From NCBI GenBank assembly GCA_015655375.1, contig JAATFD010000024.1, forward strand, positions 1 through 64,000: a DNA stretch of 64,000 bases, written 5' to 3'. Below the pieces are notes generated by a model that searched no databases, was not told the origin of the DNA, and was given only the letters and a program-made list of their open reading frames with translations. The translations under genes were made by a program, and so were the position numbers. This document shows positions 28,003-37,388 of the stretch, in pieces; position 1 is the stretch's first letter, and each line of letters begins with the position of its first letter. Source of the stretch: Actinomycetales bacterium. Lineage in GTDB: Bacteria > Actinomycetota > Actinomycetes > Actinomycetales > Actinomycetaceae.

Positions 28003-28392
28003 ATGCGTACCGTGCTCAACCTCATCTGGTTCTTCTTCGGGGGACTGTGGCTGTTCGTCGCCTACATCGTCTTCGGTGTCCTGGGATGCGTTCTCATCGT
28101 GACGATTCCGGCCGGGCTGGCATGTTTTCGGATGGCGAACTACGTCATCTGGCCTTTTGGGCGGACCGTTGTCGACAAGCCTGGCGCCGGGCTCGGATCC
28201 GCGTTGATGAACGTCGTATGGTTCCTCGTGGCGGGCCTGTGGCTGGCCATCGGCCACATCACGACGGCCGCCGCCCAAGCGATCACGATCATCGGGATCC
28301 CGGTGGCGATCGCGAACATCAAGTTGATCCCGGTCACCTGCTTCCCCTTCGGCAAACAGATCGTCGAGAAGCCCGGCGCGAGCCTGTTCTAA
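28003..28392 (+). CDS. YccF-domain inner membrane protein
   Basis: 129 residues formed by two YccF repeats: each starts with a NLIWFFFGGLWL or NVVWFLVAGLWL helix and ends in the aromatic-Pro-Phe-Gly-lys motif (VIWPFGRTVVDKPGAG, CFPFGKQIVEKPGAS). About four membrane segments. The function of the family is unknown. CAGGAG (27991-27996) precedes ATG 28003. The ybaK gene follows after 8 bases, so they are probably co-transcribed. Confidence 0.88.
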   Translation: MRTVLNLIWFFFGGLWLFVAYIVFGVLGCVLIVTIPAGLACFRMANYVIWPFGRTVVDKPGAGLGSALMNVVWFLVAGLWLAIGHITTAAAQAITIIGIPVAIANIKLIPVTCFPFGKQIVEKPGASLF

Positions 28393-28400
28393 GGGGCGAG

Positions 28401-28907
28401 ATGAGTAAGTCTCACAGCCATGCCGTGTCCGCTCCGACCCGTGCCCTCGAGGCCCTCGAGGAAGTGGGAGTTGACTTCACGCTCCACGAGTATCAGCACT
28501 CGGCCCGGGCCCGGTCCTTCGGCGAGGAGGCTGCCGCCCAGATCGGGGGTGATCCCTCTCGGATGTTCAAGACGCTGATGGTGCGCTGCGACCAGGAGGA
28601 ATTCGTCATCGCGGTGATCCCCGTCGACCACCATCTCTCGATGAAAGCGATCGCCAGAGCGGCCGGGCACAAGAACGCCGAGATGGCCGACCCTCAGGTT
28701 GCCCAGCGTCGCACCGGCTATGTCGTCGGGGGGATCTCTCCGCTGGGACAGACGACCCGCCATCGAACCTTTCTCGACGAGTCTGCACTCGACCACGAGA
28801 CGATCCTCGTCTCGGGCGGGAAACGAGGGTTGTCCGTGGAGGTCTCGCCCCTGGATCTGGCGGAGCTGTGCGGCGCGGATACGGCGGAACTGACGGCGCT
28901 GGATTGA
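28401..28907 (+). CDS. ybaK: YbaK/EbsC-family Cys-tRNA(Pro) deacylase
   Basis: Trans-editing enzyme that hydrolyses Cys-tRNA(Pro). The 168-residue chain shows the YbaK fold: VDFTLHEYQHSARARSFGEE, RMFKTLMVRCDQEEFVIAVI, the catalytic-lysine type HLSMKAIARAAGHKNAEMAD, and GYVVGGISPLGQ with SGGKRGLSVEVSPLDL. ATG 28401 follows GGGGCGAG. It ends four bases from the end of the opposing esterase gene. Confidence 0.88.
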   Translation: MSKSHSHAVSAPTRALEALEEVGVDFTLHEYQHSARARSFGEEAAAQIGGDPSRMFKTLMVRCDQEEFVIAVIPVDHHLSMKAIARAAGHKNAEMADPQVAQRRTGYVVGGISPLGQTTRHRTFLDESALDHETILVSGGKRGLSVEVSPLDLAELCGADTAELTALD

Positions 28908-28911
28908 GCCG

Positions 28912-30234
28912 TCACTCACCGCGCGCGGAGGGGCCCGGGAACAGGTCCACGAGGGCTCGCAGCAGGTGGACTCGCCACCACGCCCAATCGTGCCCGCCTT
29001 CGATGGCCTCCAGACGGATGCGGTCGGTACCCGGCTCGGCTCGACGTACGTCCTCGATGAGGGCATGTGCGTCGGCGAGCATGTCGCCCTCGTACAAGCC
29101 GGACTGGATACAGACCGAGGACCAGCGGTCCTCGCCAGTCAGAGCCTCGGCGACGTCAAAGCGCCAGAGGGACGGCGACTGGGCGATCGCGTGGCGGACC
29201 TCGCCCGCTGACAGGGAAACGGTCCACAGCGCCGACAGTCCTCCGAGGCTCTGTCCGGACACGACCGTGGCTTCGCCCGAGGGATCGATGTCCGCAGACT
29301 CTCGGAGCACGGGCAGCAGCTGGTCGAGGACGACGTCGACCTGCCCCGACGGCACGCCGAGGGTGCCCCAGCGGGTGGCGACGTCGTGCGAATCGAGCAT
29401 GGCAACGTGAAGGGGTGCGAGCCGTCCCGCACGGATCATCGCATCCAACAGGTCGGGCAGACGGAGTTGCTCGTTCCAGACCTGCCCGTCGAAGAGGACC
29501 AGCAGCGGAGTGGGGCCGCCAAGTGCGCCGACCGGGGGCCGGTGGACCCACACCCGCTCGCTCGTGCCGCCACCGACCTGCGGCCCCAGATCGACGAGGT
29601 CGACGCGCGGATGGGCACCGGCGGGGACGGAGACGATCGGCCACGGGCGCGGCGGTGCGGCGGGCCCGGTCGCGACGGAGAAGGTTGCGCCGCCCGTCCC
29701 GTGGATCTCCTCGGTCCCGCGAGGATCGGAGCATCCGAGGTCGAGAGCGGCCCGACGCACCCCCATGCGATCCTCAGCCAGCCTCCACGGCGCTTCGCCC
29801 GGCCCGGCCCACACCCCGATGCGATAGGACCCCCGCCATGTCGCGGGAAGGAGCAGAGAGATCGTCCACAGGTCGGAGCCCTCCAGACGCGTCATCTCCG
29901 AATCCTCGACGCGCGTGTGGTCGAAGAGACCGTTGATCCACAGGAGGACACGAGATGCCTTGGCTTCGTTGCTCACCCAGGTGAAGATCCGGTCGGTACC
30001 TGACCCGTCGGGATCGTCGGTGATCAGGGGATTGGTCCGCCCCAGGACGATGGCGGTCAAGGCGTCGCGCTCGCGGCGGGTGTCGTCGCCCCCGCGTTGG
30101 CCTGTCGCAGCCCAGGCAGCCTCGATCGGACCGCGAACACGGGGGATCGGGGGATCTGCCATCGGAACTCGGGTCGAACGCTCGCGGTGCTGGGCTCCCG
30201 TCCGGTCGCGCCACCACATCCCCTCGCCAGTCAT
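28912..30234 (-). CDS. fes: Enterochelin esterase (Fes)-type siderophore esterase
   Basis: Cytoplasmic esterase that cleaves ester-linked ferric siderophores to release iron. The N-terminal immunoglobulin-like Fes domain covers about residues 75-180 (RIFTWVSNEAKASRVLLWIN, and WRGSYRIGVW), then the alpha/beta hydrolase domain with PLLVLFDGQVWNE, nucleophile GQSLGGLSALW and catalytic histidine in IEGGHDWAWWR. It has 440 residues from ATG 30234, or 416 from ATG 30162; the longer start lacks a good binding site. It is the last gene of the iron-boxed siderophore operon, 67 bases after the ATPase, which implies import of a tri-ester catecholate-type siderophore. Confidence 0.88.
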   Translation of the reverse strand: MTGEGMWWRDRTGAQHRERSTRVPMADPPIPRVRGPIEAAWAATGQRGGDDTRRERDALTAIVLGRTNPLITDDPDGSGTDRIFTWVSNEAKASRVLLWINGLFDHTRVEDSEMTRLEGSDLWTISLLLPATWRGSYRIGVWAGPGEAPWRLAEDRMGVRRAALDLGCSDPRGTEEIHGTGGATFSVATGPAAPPRPWPIVSVPAGAHPRVDLVDLGPQVGGGTSERVWVHRPPVGALGGPTPLLVLFDGQVWNEQLRLPDLLDAMIRAGRLAPLHVAMLDSHDVATRWGTLGVPSGQVDVVLDQLLPVLRESADIDPSGEATVVSGQSLGGLSALWTVSLSAGEVRHAIAQSPSLWRFDVAEALTGEDRWSSVCIQSGLYEGDMLADAHALIEDVRRAEPGTDRIRLEAIEGGHDWAWWRVHLLRALVDLFPGPSARGE

Positions 30235-30301
30235 TGGGGGTCTTCCGCGAGCAGCCCGACGGCCAGATATTGCGAGTGGGAATGCGGATGCGCCTCGGTC
30301 A

Positions 30302-31168
30302 TCATGTGGGGGTCCTTCCGGGTCGGTCGCTTTCGGTGGGAATGATCCAGGGACGCCCGGTCACGGGATCGGGCAGACACAGGCAGGCAATGTCGTAGAC
30401 CTCGGAGATGAGATCGGCAGTGACGATGTCCTCCGGAATCCCCTGAGCGACAACCCGGCCTTCCTTCATGACGATCAGATGGGAGGCGTAACGGAACGCG
30501 AGATTCAGGTCATGGAGAACGGCGACCAACGTGTAGCGGCCGCTGTCGTGGAGGTCGCGACACAGGTCGAGGACCTCGAGCTGGTGGGTGATGTCGAGGA
30601 AGGTGGTCGGCTCGTCCAAGAGCAACAGCGATGTCTCCTGGGCGAGCACGAGCGAGAGCCACACGCGTTGCTTCTGCCCACCGGAGAGCTCGTCGACGCG
30701 GCGGTCGGCCAGATCCGTGACACCGGTCGATGCAAGCGCTCGGGCGACGGCCTCGTCGTCGGCGATCGACCACTGTCGCAACAGCGCCTGATGGGGGAAT
30801 CGACCGCGGGCCACCAGGTCGCGCACGGAGATCCCCTCCGGGCTCGTCGAGGACTGGGGGAGGAGCCCAAGTCGGCGCGCGACGACCTTCGACGGGTAGC
30901 GGCGGATGTCGCGCCCGTCGAGGATCACTTGGCCGCCTTCGGGATCCAGCAGACGGGACAGTGCCCGCAGCAACGTTGACTTTCCACAGGCGTTCGGCCC
31001 GATGATCGCGGTGAACGACCCGTCGGGGATGCCGACGTCGAGGTGCTCGCTGACCGTCGTCGCACCGTATCCGAGGGTGAGGTCGGTGCCCTGCAGGGGT
31101 GGAAGGGTGGCCATGTCGGGAGACTCCAGGTCGGGGCGCGTCGCCCCATCGGAATGGAAGATGCTCAC
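30302..31168 (-). CDS. fepC: Ferric siderophore ABC transporter, ATP-binding protein
   Basis: FecE/FepC-type ATPase: Walker A GPNACGKSTLLRALSRLL, Q-loop GLLPQSSTSPEGISVRDLVA, signature ELSGGQKQRVWLSLVLAQE, Walker B LLLLDEPTTFLD, switch VAVLHDLNLAFRYA. GTG 31168 overlaps the stop of the preceding permease as GTGA, the same junction as between the two permeases, and is preferred; ATG 31114 (MATLPPLQG) has a GGAG upstream and is an alternative. Powers uptake with the two permeases and binding protein of this operon. Confidence 0.9.
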   Translation of the reverse strand: MSIFHSDGATRPDLESPDMATLPPLQGTDLTLGYGATTVSEHLDVGIPDGSFTAIIGPNACGKSTLLRALSRLLDPEGGQVILDGRDIRRYPSKVVARRLGLLPQSSTSPEGISVRDLVARGRFPHQALLRQWSIADDEAVARALASTGVTDLADRRVDELSGGQKQRVWLSLVLAQETSLLLLDEPTTFLDITHQLEVLDLCRDLHDSGRYTLVAVLHDLNLAFRYASHLIVMKEGRVVAQGIPEDIVTADLISEVYDIACLCLPDPVTGRPWIIPTESDRPGRTPT

Positions 31169-32277
31169 AGCGCGCGCGTCCTCGTGAGGACCCACAGGAG
31201 ATACATGCCTCCCAGGGCGCCGGTCGTCAGACCGACGGGCATGGCAACGTCGACGGGCAGATGGACGCTGACGAGGTCGGCCGTACACAGCAACGCGGCT
31301 CCCATCATCGCCGACGTGAAGACCTGGACGCGGGGGACCCGAGTGAGCCTCCGGGCGAGTTGGGGAGCTGCCAGAGCGATGAAGGCGATGGGGCCGGCCG
31401 CGGCCACCGCCGCTGCCGTGAGAACGACCGACGCCATCATGACGATGATGCGGGTCCGCTCGGGATCGATGCCGAGTTGCTCCGCCTGATCGTCGCCCAT
31501 CTCCAGGACGTCGAGGCGTCGGGCGGCCCCAGCCAACACTGGGACCGCGACGAGGACCGCGAGGATGACAGGACCGGCGTCGTCCCAGGTCCGGGCGTTG
31601 AGAGACCCGGACAGCCAGATTCGCGCGCGGGTCGCGAGATCGAGGTCGCCGCGGGCGAGGACCAACGTATTGAGGGCGCTGAGAAAAGCGCTCACTCCGA
31701 TGCCGATGAGAACCAGACGGTAGCCACCGCTGACGCCGTCGTGGCGGGACAGCACGTAGACGACGATCGCGGTCGCGAGTCCGGAGACGACGGCAGCGAG
31801 CGAGGTCGCCCCCGATCCGGCGCCGATGACGACGATCTGGATGACGGCGCCGGTGGCAGCGCCCGTGGTGAATCCAATAATGTCGGGCGAGCCGAGCGCA
31901 TTGCGGGACACGGACTGGAAGGTGCATCCGGCGGCGCCCAACGCCATGCCCACGGCGACCGCCGTGACGGCGCGAGGCAGACGGATCTCCCACACGATGC
32001 GGGCGGTCCGACCCGTGCCCGGTCCGGCCAGGACGGCGTCGATGACCTCGCGTATCCCGAGGGGCACAGAGCCGGAAGCGATCGAGAGAGCCGACAGGAG
32101 GAGGGTCGATGTCACGAGGACGACGAGGACGACGAGGATGCGTCGCTCGACGCGCAGGCGGATGGGACCGATGCGCAGGCGAAGGACCCGGAGCAGGGGG
32201 GGACGTGTCCCGTGTGTGGAATCCTCGGTCGTCCGCCCCGGGATCGAGGGGATCGAGGTCCGCAGATCCGCGCTCAC
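31165..32277 (-). CDS. fepG: Ferric siderophore ABC transporter, permease (FecCD family)
   Basis: BtuC/FecCD permease of about 370 residues with some nine to ten membrane helices. IRLPRAVTAVAVGMALGAAG, FQSVSRNALGSPDIIGFTTG, IWLSGSLNARTW and the coupling-helix region IAFIALAAPQLARRLTRVPR are diagnostic. It starts at GTG 32277 inside the stop of the first permease (GTGA). It forms the membrane heterodimer with that protein. Confidence 0.92.
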   Translation of the reverse strand: MSADLRTSIPSIPGRTTEDSTHGTRPPLLRVLRLRIGPIRLRVERRILVVLVVLVTSTLLLSALSIASGSVPLGIREVIDAVLAGPGTGRTARIVWEIRLPRAVTAVAVGMALGAAGCTFQSVSRNALGSPDIIGFTTGAATGAVIQIVVIGAGSGATSLAAVVSGLATAIVVYVLSRHDGVSGGYRLVLIGIGVSAFLSALNTLVLARGDLDLATRARIWLSGSLNARTWDDAGPVILAVLVAVPVLAGAARRLDVLEMGDDQAEQLGIDPERTRIIVMMASVVLTAAAVAAAGPIAFIALAAPQLARRLTRVPRVQVFTSAMMGAALLCTADLVSVHLPVDVAMPVGLTTGALGGMYLLWVLTRTRAL

Positions 32278-33380
32278 AGCGCGTTCACCCGCCCCCGTCG
32301 CACGAGCGCCACGAAGAAGGGCGCGCCGATCAGAGCCGTCATGATGCCCGCCCCGATCTCGCCGGGGAAGATGACGACTCTTCCGAGGATGTCTGCGACG
32401 AGCAGGACGAGCGCGGCCAGGACGCACGAGGTCGGCAGGACCCAGCGGTGGTCGGCGCCGACCAGTGCGCGGGCCACATGGGGTGCCGCCAGCCCGACGA
32501 ACGAGATCGGCCCGACGGCGGCGGTCGCGCCTCCCGCGAGCACGAGGATCGCGAGGTTCGTCAGCGTCCAGGTCCGGCGCACGTCGAGCCCGAGTGCTCG
32601 AGCCAAGTCCGTCCCCAATGAGACGGAGTTCAGGGGCCCCGTCAGAGTGAGGCACAGGAGCGCTCCAGCGGTCAGGCAGAGGCCGGCGACGGGAAGCGTC
32701 TCCCATCCTCGCCCCTGCAACGATCCGGTCGCCCAGTTCCGGAAACTGTCGAAGACGGTGTCGCTCTGGGAGACGATCACGATGTCGGTCACCGCAGAGA
32801 GCATGATCGACAGGCTGGCTCCCGCGAGCACGAGGCGCACGGGATTGACCCCGGCCTCGCCCGCGCGCCCGAGTCGGTGGACGAGCAGCGAGGCGATTCC
32901 GGCCCCCGCGAAGGCAAACCACACATAGACGGCGATGTCGGACACCCCGGTCATCATCAGACCGATGACAACACCCGCCGCGGCTCCGGCGTTGACGCCG
33001 AGCGTGCCAGGCTCCGCCAGGGCGTTGCGTGTCAGGGACTGCATGAGTGCTCCGGCCAGACCCAGGCAACCCCCCGCCAGGATCGCGATGATCGTGCGGG
33101 GAATCCGCAGCTCACGGATGATCAGCTGGTTGTCATTCGTCGGATCGAAGGCAACCAGGGCCTGCAAGACCGTTCCGATGGGGATGAGGCGGGATCCGAT
33201 GGCCAGGCTTGCCGCCGACAGAGGGACCAGTGCGACGACGAGGAGCGTGAGGATTGTTCCTCGCCGACGGTTCGCACTGCGTGTGACCGATGCCGTCCGC
33301 TCCGGGTTCGCGGACACGACCGACGGGACGGGTGCCGGACCATCGGATCCGGACCCGCCCCGGGGTGCGAGAGCGGTCAT
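32274..33380 (-). CDS. fepD: Ferric siderophore ABC transporter, permease (FecCD family)
   Basis: First permease, 368 residues. After a 40-residue cytoplasmic tail it has the FecCD pattern: LRIPRTIIAILAGGCLGLAG, MQSLTRNALAEPGTLGVNAG, NWATGSLQGRGWE and ISFVGLAAPHVARALVGADH. ATG 33380 lies 10 bases after the binding-protein stop. Works with the second permease and ATPase in ferric siderophore import. Confidence 0.92.
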   Translation of the reverse strand: MTALAPRGGSGSDGPAPVPSVVSANPERTASVTRSANRRRGTILTLLVVALVPLSAASLAIGSRLIPIGTVLQALVAFDPTNDNQLIIRELRIPRTIIAILAGGCLGLAGALMQSLTRNALAEPGTLGVNAGAAAGVVIGLMMTGVSDIAVYVWFAFAGAGIASLLVHRLGRAGEAGVNPVRLVLAGASLSIMLSAVTDIVIVSQSDTVFDSFRNWATGSLQGRGWETLPVAGLCLTAGALLCLTLTGPLNSVSLGTDLARALGLDVRRTWTLTNLAILVLAGGATAAVGPISFVGLAAPHVARALVGADHRWVLPTSCVLAALVLLVADILGRVVIFPGEIGAGIMTALIGAPFFVALVRRGRVNAL

Positions 33381-33390
33381 TGAGAGTGAT

Positions 33391-34413
33391 TCAGCTCAAC
33401 GCGTCGACGACCGCGTCGACGAAGAGCTTGCCGGAGTAGTAGTCGATGCGGAAGGACGTTGGTCCGAGCGGGTAGACCTGCTTGGACTGGACGGCAGGCA
33501 CGTTCGCCAGGATGGGCTCGGACTCGAAGGCCTCGACCGTTGCGTCGGTCCCCGTCAACAGGAAGACGGACGTTCCACCCACCGATGCGGGAAGGTTCTC
33601 CAGGGTGACGAAAGCGAAGTCCGAGCGTGCTGTCTCGCTGGTGTCGTATTCTTCGGGGGCCTCGACGACGTCGATTCCGAGAGCTGTCATGATGTCGGCG
33701 TGGGGCCCGGTCACCTTGCCGACGCCCTGGTCCTTCCCGGCGCCGTTGAAGGAGACGATCGAGACACCGCCCTCGCGGGGTGTGATCTTTTCTTTGGCGC
33801 TCGCGGTGTAGGCGTTGAAATCGTCGACGGCGGCGCTGGCCTGGTCCTCCAGTCCGGTGGCGGTGCCGAGTTCGGCGGCCAGATTCTGCCACGACTCACT
33901 CGAATAATCGACCACGATCGTGGGGAACTGTGCAGCGATCTGGTCGTATTGGTCAACGACCGAGTCCGCGCCCGACGTCGAGATGATGACCAGATCTGGG
34001 TCCGCCGCAATGAGTGCCTCCATGTCGAACTCAAGGTTGTCGTAGAGGACGTCGACCCCGCGCTCATCGGCGACGCTCGCCCACTGTGAGAAGAAGCCCT
34101 TGTCGTCCGTCAGGGATGAGACTGAGGTCGCTGCAGAGGCGACGATCGGAGCGTCGATCGCCAGGAGCGTTCCCGTCACGGAGATCGAGGTCGAGACGAT
34201 TCGTTCGGGTTTCGCGTCGAGGGTCGTCTCGCCGAGCTCATGGGTGATCGTGCGCGGCCAGATCGAGTCGGCCGCGGAGATGGATGGGGAGGATGAGGCC
34301 TCGGTCCCGTCGGACTGCGCGGATTGACCGGCGCCCGGCGAGCAGGCGGCCAGGGCGACAACGCCGAGGCTGGTGGTGATGAGGGTGAATAGGCGCGTGG
34401 TGAGCGCTCGCAT
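33391..34413 (-). CDS. fepB: Ferric siderophore-binding lipoprotein
   Basis: Class III periplasmic-type binding protein held by a lipid anchor. The signal is MRALTTRLFTLITTSLGVV and the lipobox LAAC has its cysteine at residue 24. Two-lobe FepB fold: PERIVSTSISVTGTLLAID, EALIAADPDLVIISTSGADS, long helix linker, FVTLENLPASVGGTSVFLLT. ATG 34413 has AGGAG about 7 bases upstream; the frame opens at 34473 but the extra residues would disrupt the signal. It is the first gene of the operon behind a strong iron box. Confidence 0.92.
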   Translation of the reverse strand: MRALTTRLFTLITTSLGVVALAACSPGAGQSAQSDGTEASSSPSISAADSIWPRTITHELGETTLDAKPERIVSTSISVTGTLLAIDAPIVASAATSVSSLTDDKGFFSQWASVADERGVDVLYDNLEFDMEALIAADPDLVIISTSGADSVVDQYDQIAAQFPTIVVDYSSESWQNLAAELGTATGLEDQASAAVDDFNAYTASAKEKITPREGGVSIVSFNGAGKDQGVGKVTGPHADIMTALGIDVVEAPEEYDTSETARSDFAFVTLENLPASVGGTSVFLLTGTDATVEAFESEPILANVPAVQSKQVYPLGPTSFRIDYYSGKLFVDAVVDALS

Positions 34414-34480
34414 GGGTGCTCCTAGCTGGACGGACTGCATGCTGTCCTGAATGTGTGCCCGCATGTCAGGCAAGGTATTC

Positions 34481-34499
34481 TTAGGTTAGCGAAACCTAA
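34481..34499. promoter_or_regulatory. DtxR/IdeR iron box of the siderophore operon
   Basis: TTAGGTTAGCGAAACCTAA matches the consensus TTAGGTTAGGCTAACCTAA at 16 of 19 positions and is itself nearly palindromic. It lies 68 bases before the binding-protein start, so Fe-dependent repression of fepB-fepD-fepG-fepC-fes is expected. Confidence 0.88.
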
Positions 34500-34564
34500 T
34501 CAACGACAGGTGACTCTGTGACCTGTCGCACGGTATGCGTCCGCAAGCTGGACGAGGTGGCTCC

Positions 34565-37255
34565 TCAGCGGTCGTTCAGGGCAAGAGGGCGCAGAACGAC
34601 CACTCCCGTGCGATCCGACTCCGGAACGTCGACGAGCGCCGTGAAATGCCAGTCGAGATCGCCATCGGGATCGAGCAGCACCTGTCGCGCGAGCCAGTAC
34701 CCGTCCGACCCTGCATCGACAGCGTCGGCTACCGGCTCGGGTGCTCCTGAGGCCAACAGATCGGCCCGATTCGGGCCTTCGATCAGCGTCACGAGGTCGC
34801 CCGCGCGGGCGCGCTGGTCGATCCCGATCCACTCGTGGACGTCCCAGTAACTGCTGAGTGCCGCCTCCCACGTGAGTGCATCCCAGCCGGACGGGCCGTC
34901 GAGACGAGCGAGACCCTCGGCGTTGTCGCGGCTCATCAGCTCGATCCGCCGGAACAACGCCGTGCGAATTGCGGTGCGGAAGACGTGCCGGTTCGCAGAG
35001 AAGACGACCGTTCCGTCCTCGTCGGCCCCGAAGGCGAGTTCCTCCCCGGAGGCGCCGATCCCGTCCTCGTCCTGCGCGTCAGTGATCCGACCGGAGGCGA
35101 GCGCCTCCCACTCGTCGAGTAGCGAGGAATCGACCGAGCGGATCAGCGTCTGGAGCCAGTCTGTGATGGCGCCGACTTCCTCAGTCATCGCCGCCTCGGG
35201 CACGATCTGGCGCAGGGCGCGATAGGCATCCGTCAGATAGCGCAGGACGACGCCCTCGGAACGACCGATGTCGTAGCGGGAGATCAGCTCCGTGAAGGTC
35301 ATCGCGTTCTCGACCATTTCGCGCACGACGGACTTCGGGGAGATCTCCAAGTCGCCGACCCAGGGATTGGAGCGGACGTAGGTCGCGAATGCGCCCTCGA
35401 GCAATTCGTCGAGCGGCTTGGGCCAGGTGACGTCCTCGAGGGCGGCCATGCGCTCGTCGTACTCCAGACCTTCCGCCTTCATGGCGGCGACGGCCTCGCC
35501 GCGGGCCGCCTTCTGCTGAGCGAAGAGCAGAGGGCGGGGATCCTCCAAGACGGACTCGACGACGGAGACGACGTCGAGGGCGTAGGTCGGCGCGTCCCGA
35601 TCAAGCAGGTCGAGGGCGGCTAACGCGAAGGGGGACAGCGGCTGGTTGAGTGCGAAGTCGTCGGGCAGATCGGCGACGAGCCTCAAACGAGGCAGACCAT
35701 CGGTGGCGGCTTGGGCGGAAGACACGTGGTCGATGACCTTCGACTGGCGCATCGACTGATAGATCTCGGCGAGGCGGCGCAGGTGCGGATTCGTCTCGCG
35801 CGGCGGGTCGTCGTTGTCGGTGGCCAGATGGACCAGGTGTTCGCCGGGATCGCGGGTGGAGGGCCCGGCCAAGACGTTGAGCGCCATCGAATGTGACATC
35901 GAGAACTGGGAGGCCAGGGGTTCCGGCTCGGCGTCGCGCAGACGTTCGAAGGTTGAGCGTGTCCAGGAGATCTGGCCTTCGTTGGGTCCTTTCGGCCGTG
36001 ATTTCTGGGCCTTCTTCTTTGCGCGCTTGGCGGCTCGCTCATCTTGAGCCGCCTCCTCGGCAGCGGACAGGCGGGCCCGAGCACGCGCGTTGTCGACCTC
36101 GTGGGTGGGGGCGAGGACACGGACGAACCCTACTGAATCGAAGCCAGCCCGACCTGCGCGCCCGGCGATCTGATGGAACTCGCGCGCCGAGAGATGGCGC
36201 ATTCGGGTCCCATCGAATTTGACGAGCGAGGTCATCAGGACGGTGCGGATCGGAACGTTGATGCCGACCCCCAGGGTGTCCGTTCCACAGACGATCGGGA
36301 GCAGACCCTGCTGGGTCAGGCGTTCGACGAGGCGTCGGTAGCGCGGCAGCATTCCGGCGTGGTGGACGCCGATGCCCTGAGCGAGCAAGTGACGCAGTGT
36401 CTGGCCGAATCCGCGCCCGAAGCGGACGCCGCTCAGCGCCGTCGCGATCCGGTCGCGTTGTTCGCGGTCCAGCAGCGTCGCCCGATCGAAGGATTGGGCG
36501 GTCTGGATGGCGTCGCGCTGGGCGAAGTGGACGATGTAGACGGGTTGGCGGCCCTCGGACAGCAATCGCTCGACGGTGGTGTGGATGTCGTCGACGACGT
36601 AGTCGAACTCCAGGGGGACGGGACGCTCGGCGTCGGCGATGAGGGCGACCGGGCGTCCGGTGCGCTCTTCCCACTGCGCTCGGAAGCGCGTGGTGTCGCC
36701 CAATGTCGCTGACATTGCGACGAACTGGGGACGAGTCAGCTCAAGGAGCGGGACCTGCCAGGCCCAGCCACGTTGTGGGTCGCCGTAGAAGTGGAACTCG
36801 TCCATGACGACCATGTCGGTGTCTAGGGCGGGACCTTCGCGCAAAGATTGATTCGCGAGGATCTCGGCGGTGCAGCAGATGATCGGCGCGTCGGCGTTCA
36901 GGGAGACGTCACCAGTGACCATTCCGACGTTGCTGGCGCCAAAAAGCGCCACGAGGTCGAAGAACTTCTCCGAGACGAGTGCTTTGAGCGGTGCCGTGTA
37001 GTAGGAGCGTCCCCCGTGGGCGAGGGAGACGAAATGCGCGGCGAGGGCGATCATCGACTTGCCCGATCCGGTCGGGGTCGCCGCGATCACGTGGTTCCCG
37101 TCGAGGATCTCCAGGAGTGCCTCCTCCTGATGGGGATAGAGCGGGCGGCCGGTGCCTTCGGCCCATCCGGAGAAGGCCTCGAAGAGGGCGTCCACGTCGT
37201 CGAGCTGACCGCGGTCCTCCAGACTGTCGAGCAGATCGTTGAGCATCGCCGTCAT
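34565..37255 (-). CDS. DEAD/DEAH-box superfamily II helicase with DUF3516
   Basis: 896 residues. The helicase core has motif I ATPTGSGKSMIALAAH, Ia YYTAPLKALVSEKF, II MVVMDEFHFYGDP (DEFH), III VAMSATLGD, and the C-terminal RecA domain with GIGVHHAGMLPRYRRLVERL and motif VI HQIAGRAGRAGFD. After a basic RAAKRAKKKAQKSR linker comes the actinobacterial DUF3516 region. It resembles Ski2/Mtr4-like RNA helicases; the substrate in bacteria is unknown. ATG 37255 and an ATG three codons downstream are both possible. It is divergent from the FAH-family gene and about 65 bases from the iron box of the neighbouring operon. Confidence 0.88.
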   Translation of the reverse strand: MTAMLNDLLDSLEDRGQLDDVDALFEAFSGWAEGTGRPLYPHQEEALLEILDGNHVIAATPTGSGKSMIALAAHFVSLAHGGRSYYTAPLKALVSEKFFDLVALFGASNVGMVTGDVSLNADAPIICCTAEILANQSLREGPALDTDMVVMDEFHFYGDPQRGWAWQVPLLELTRPQFVAMSATLGDTTRFRAQWEERTGRPVALIADAERPVPLEFDYVVDDIHTTVERLLSEGRQPVYIVHFAQRDAIQTAQSFDRATLLDREQRDRIATALSGVRFGRGFGQTLRHLLAQGIGVHHAGMLPRYRRLVERLTQQGLLPIVCGTDTLGVGINVPIRTVLMTSLVKFDGTRMRHLSAREFHQIAGRAGRAGFDSVGFVRVLAPTHEVDNARARARLSAAEEAAQDERAAKRAKKKAQKSRPKGPNEGQISWTRSTFERLRDAEPEPLASQFSMSHSMALNVLAGPSTRDPGEHLVHLATDNDDPPRETNPHLRRLAEIYQSMRQSKVIDHVSSAQAATDGLPRLRLVADLPDDFALNQPLSPFALAALDLLDRDAPTYALDVVSVVESVLEDPRPLLFAQQKAARGEAVAAMKAEGLEYDERMAALEDVTWPKPLDELLEGAFATYVRSNPWVGDLEISPKSVVREMVENAMTFTELISRYDIGRSEGVVLRYLTDAYRALRQIVPEAAMTEEVGAITDWLQTLIRSVDSSLLDEWEALASGRITDAQDEDGIGASGEELAFGADEDGTVVFSANRHVFRTAIRTALFRRIELMSRDNAEGLARLDGPSGWDALTWEAALSSYWDVHEWIGIDQRARAGDLVTLIEGPNRADLLASGAPEPVADAVDAGSDGYWLARQVLLDPDGDLDWHFTALVDVPESDRTGVVVLRPLALNDR

Positions 37256-37388
37256 GAGGGCATTCTCGCAGACTTCTGGAGCCTGTCTCTGCTCGGGTTG
37301 TCCTGCTCGCAGGCCGGAGCATCGACGGGAGTGTCGGTCGGACGGACGCCATCCTCCGAGTCCACCTTTCCTGTTCTAGGGTGAACTC

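Noticed and set aside
31099..32928. 609-codon plus-strand frame across the siderophore permeases
   Set aside because: Low-complexity Arg/Asp/Gly composition; the minus-strand permeases have all FecCD motifs and overlapping start/stop signals.
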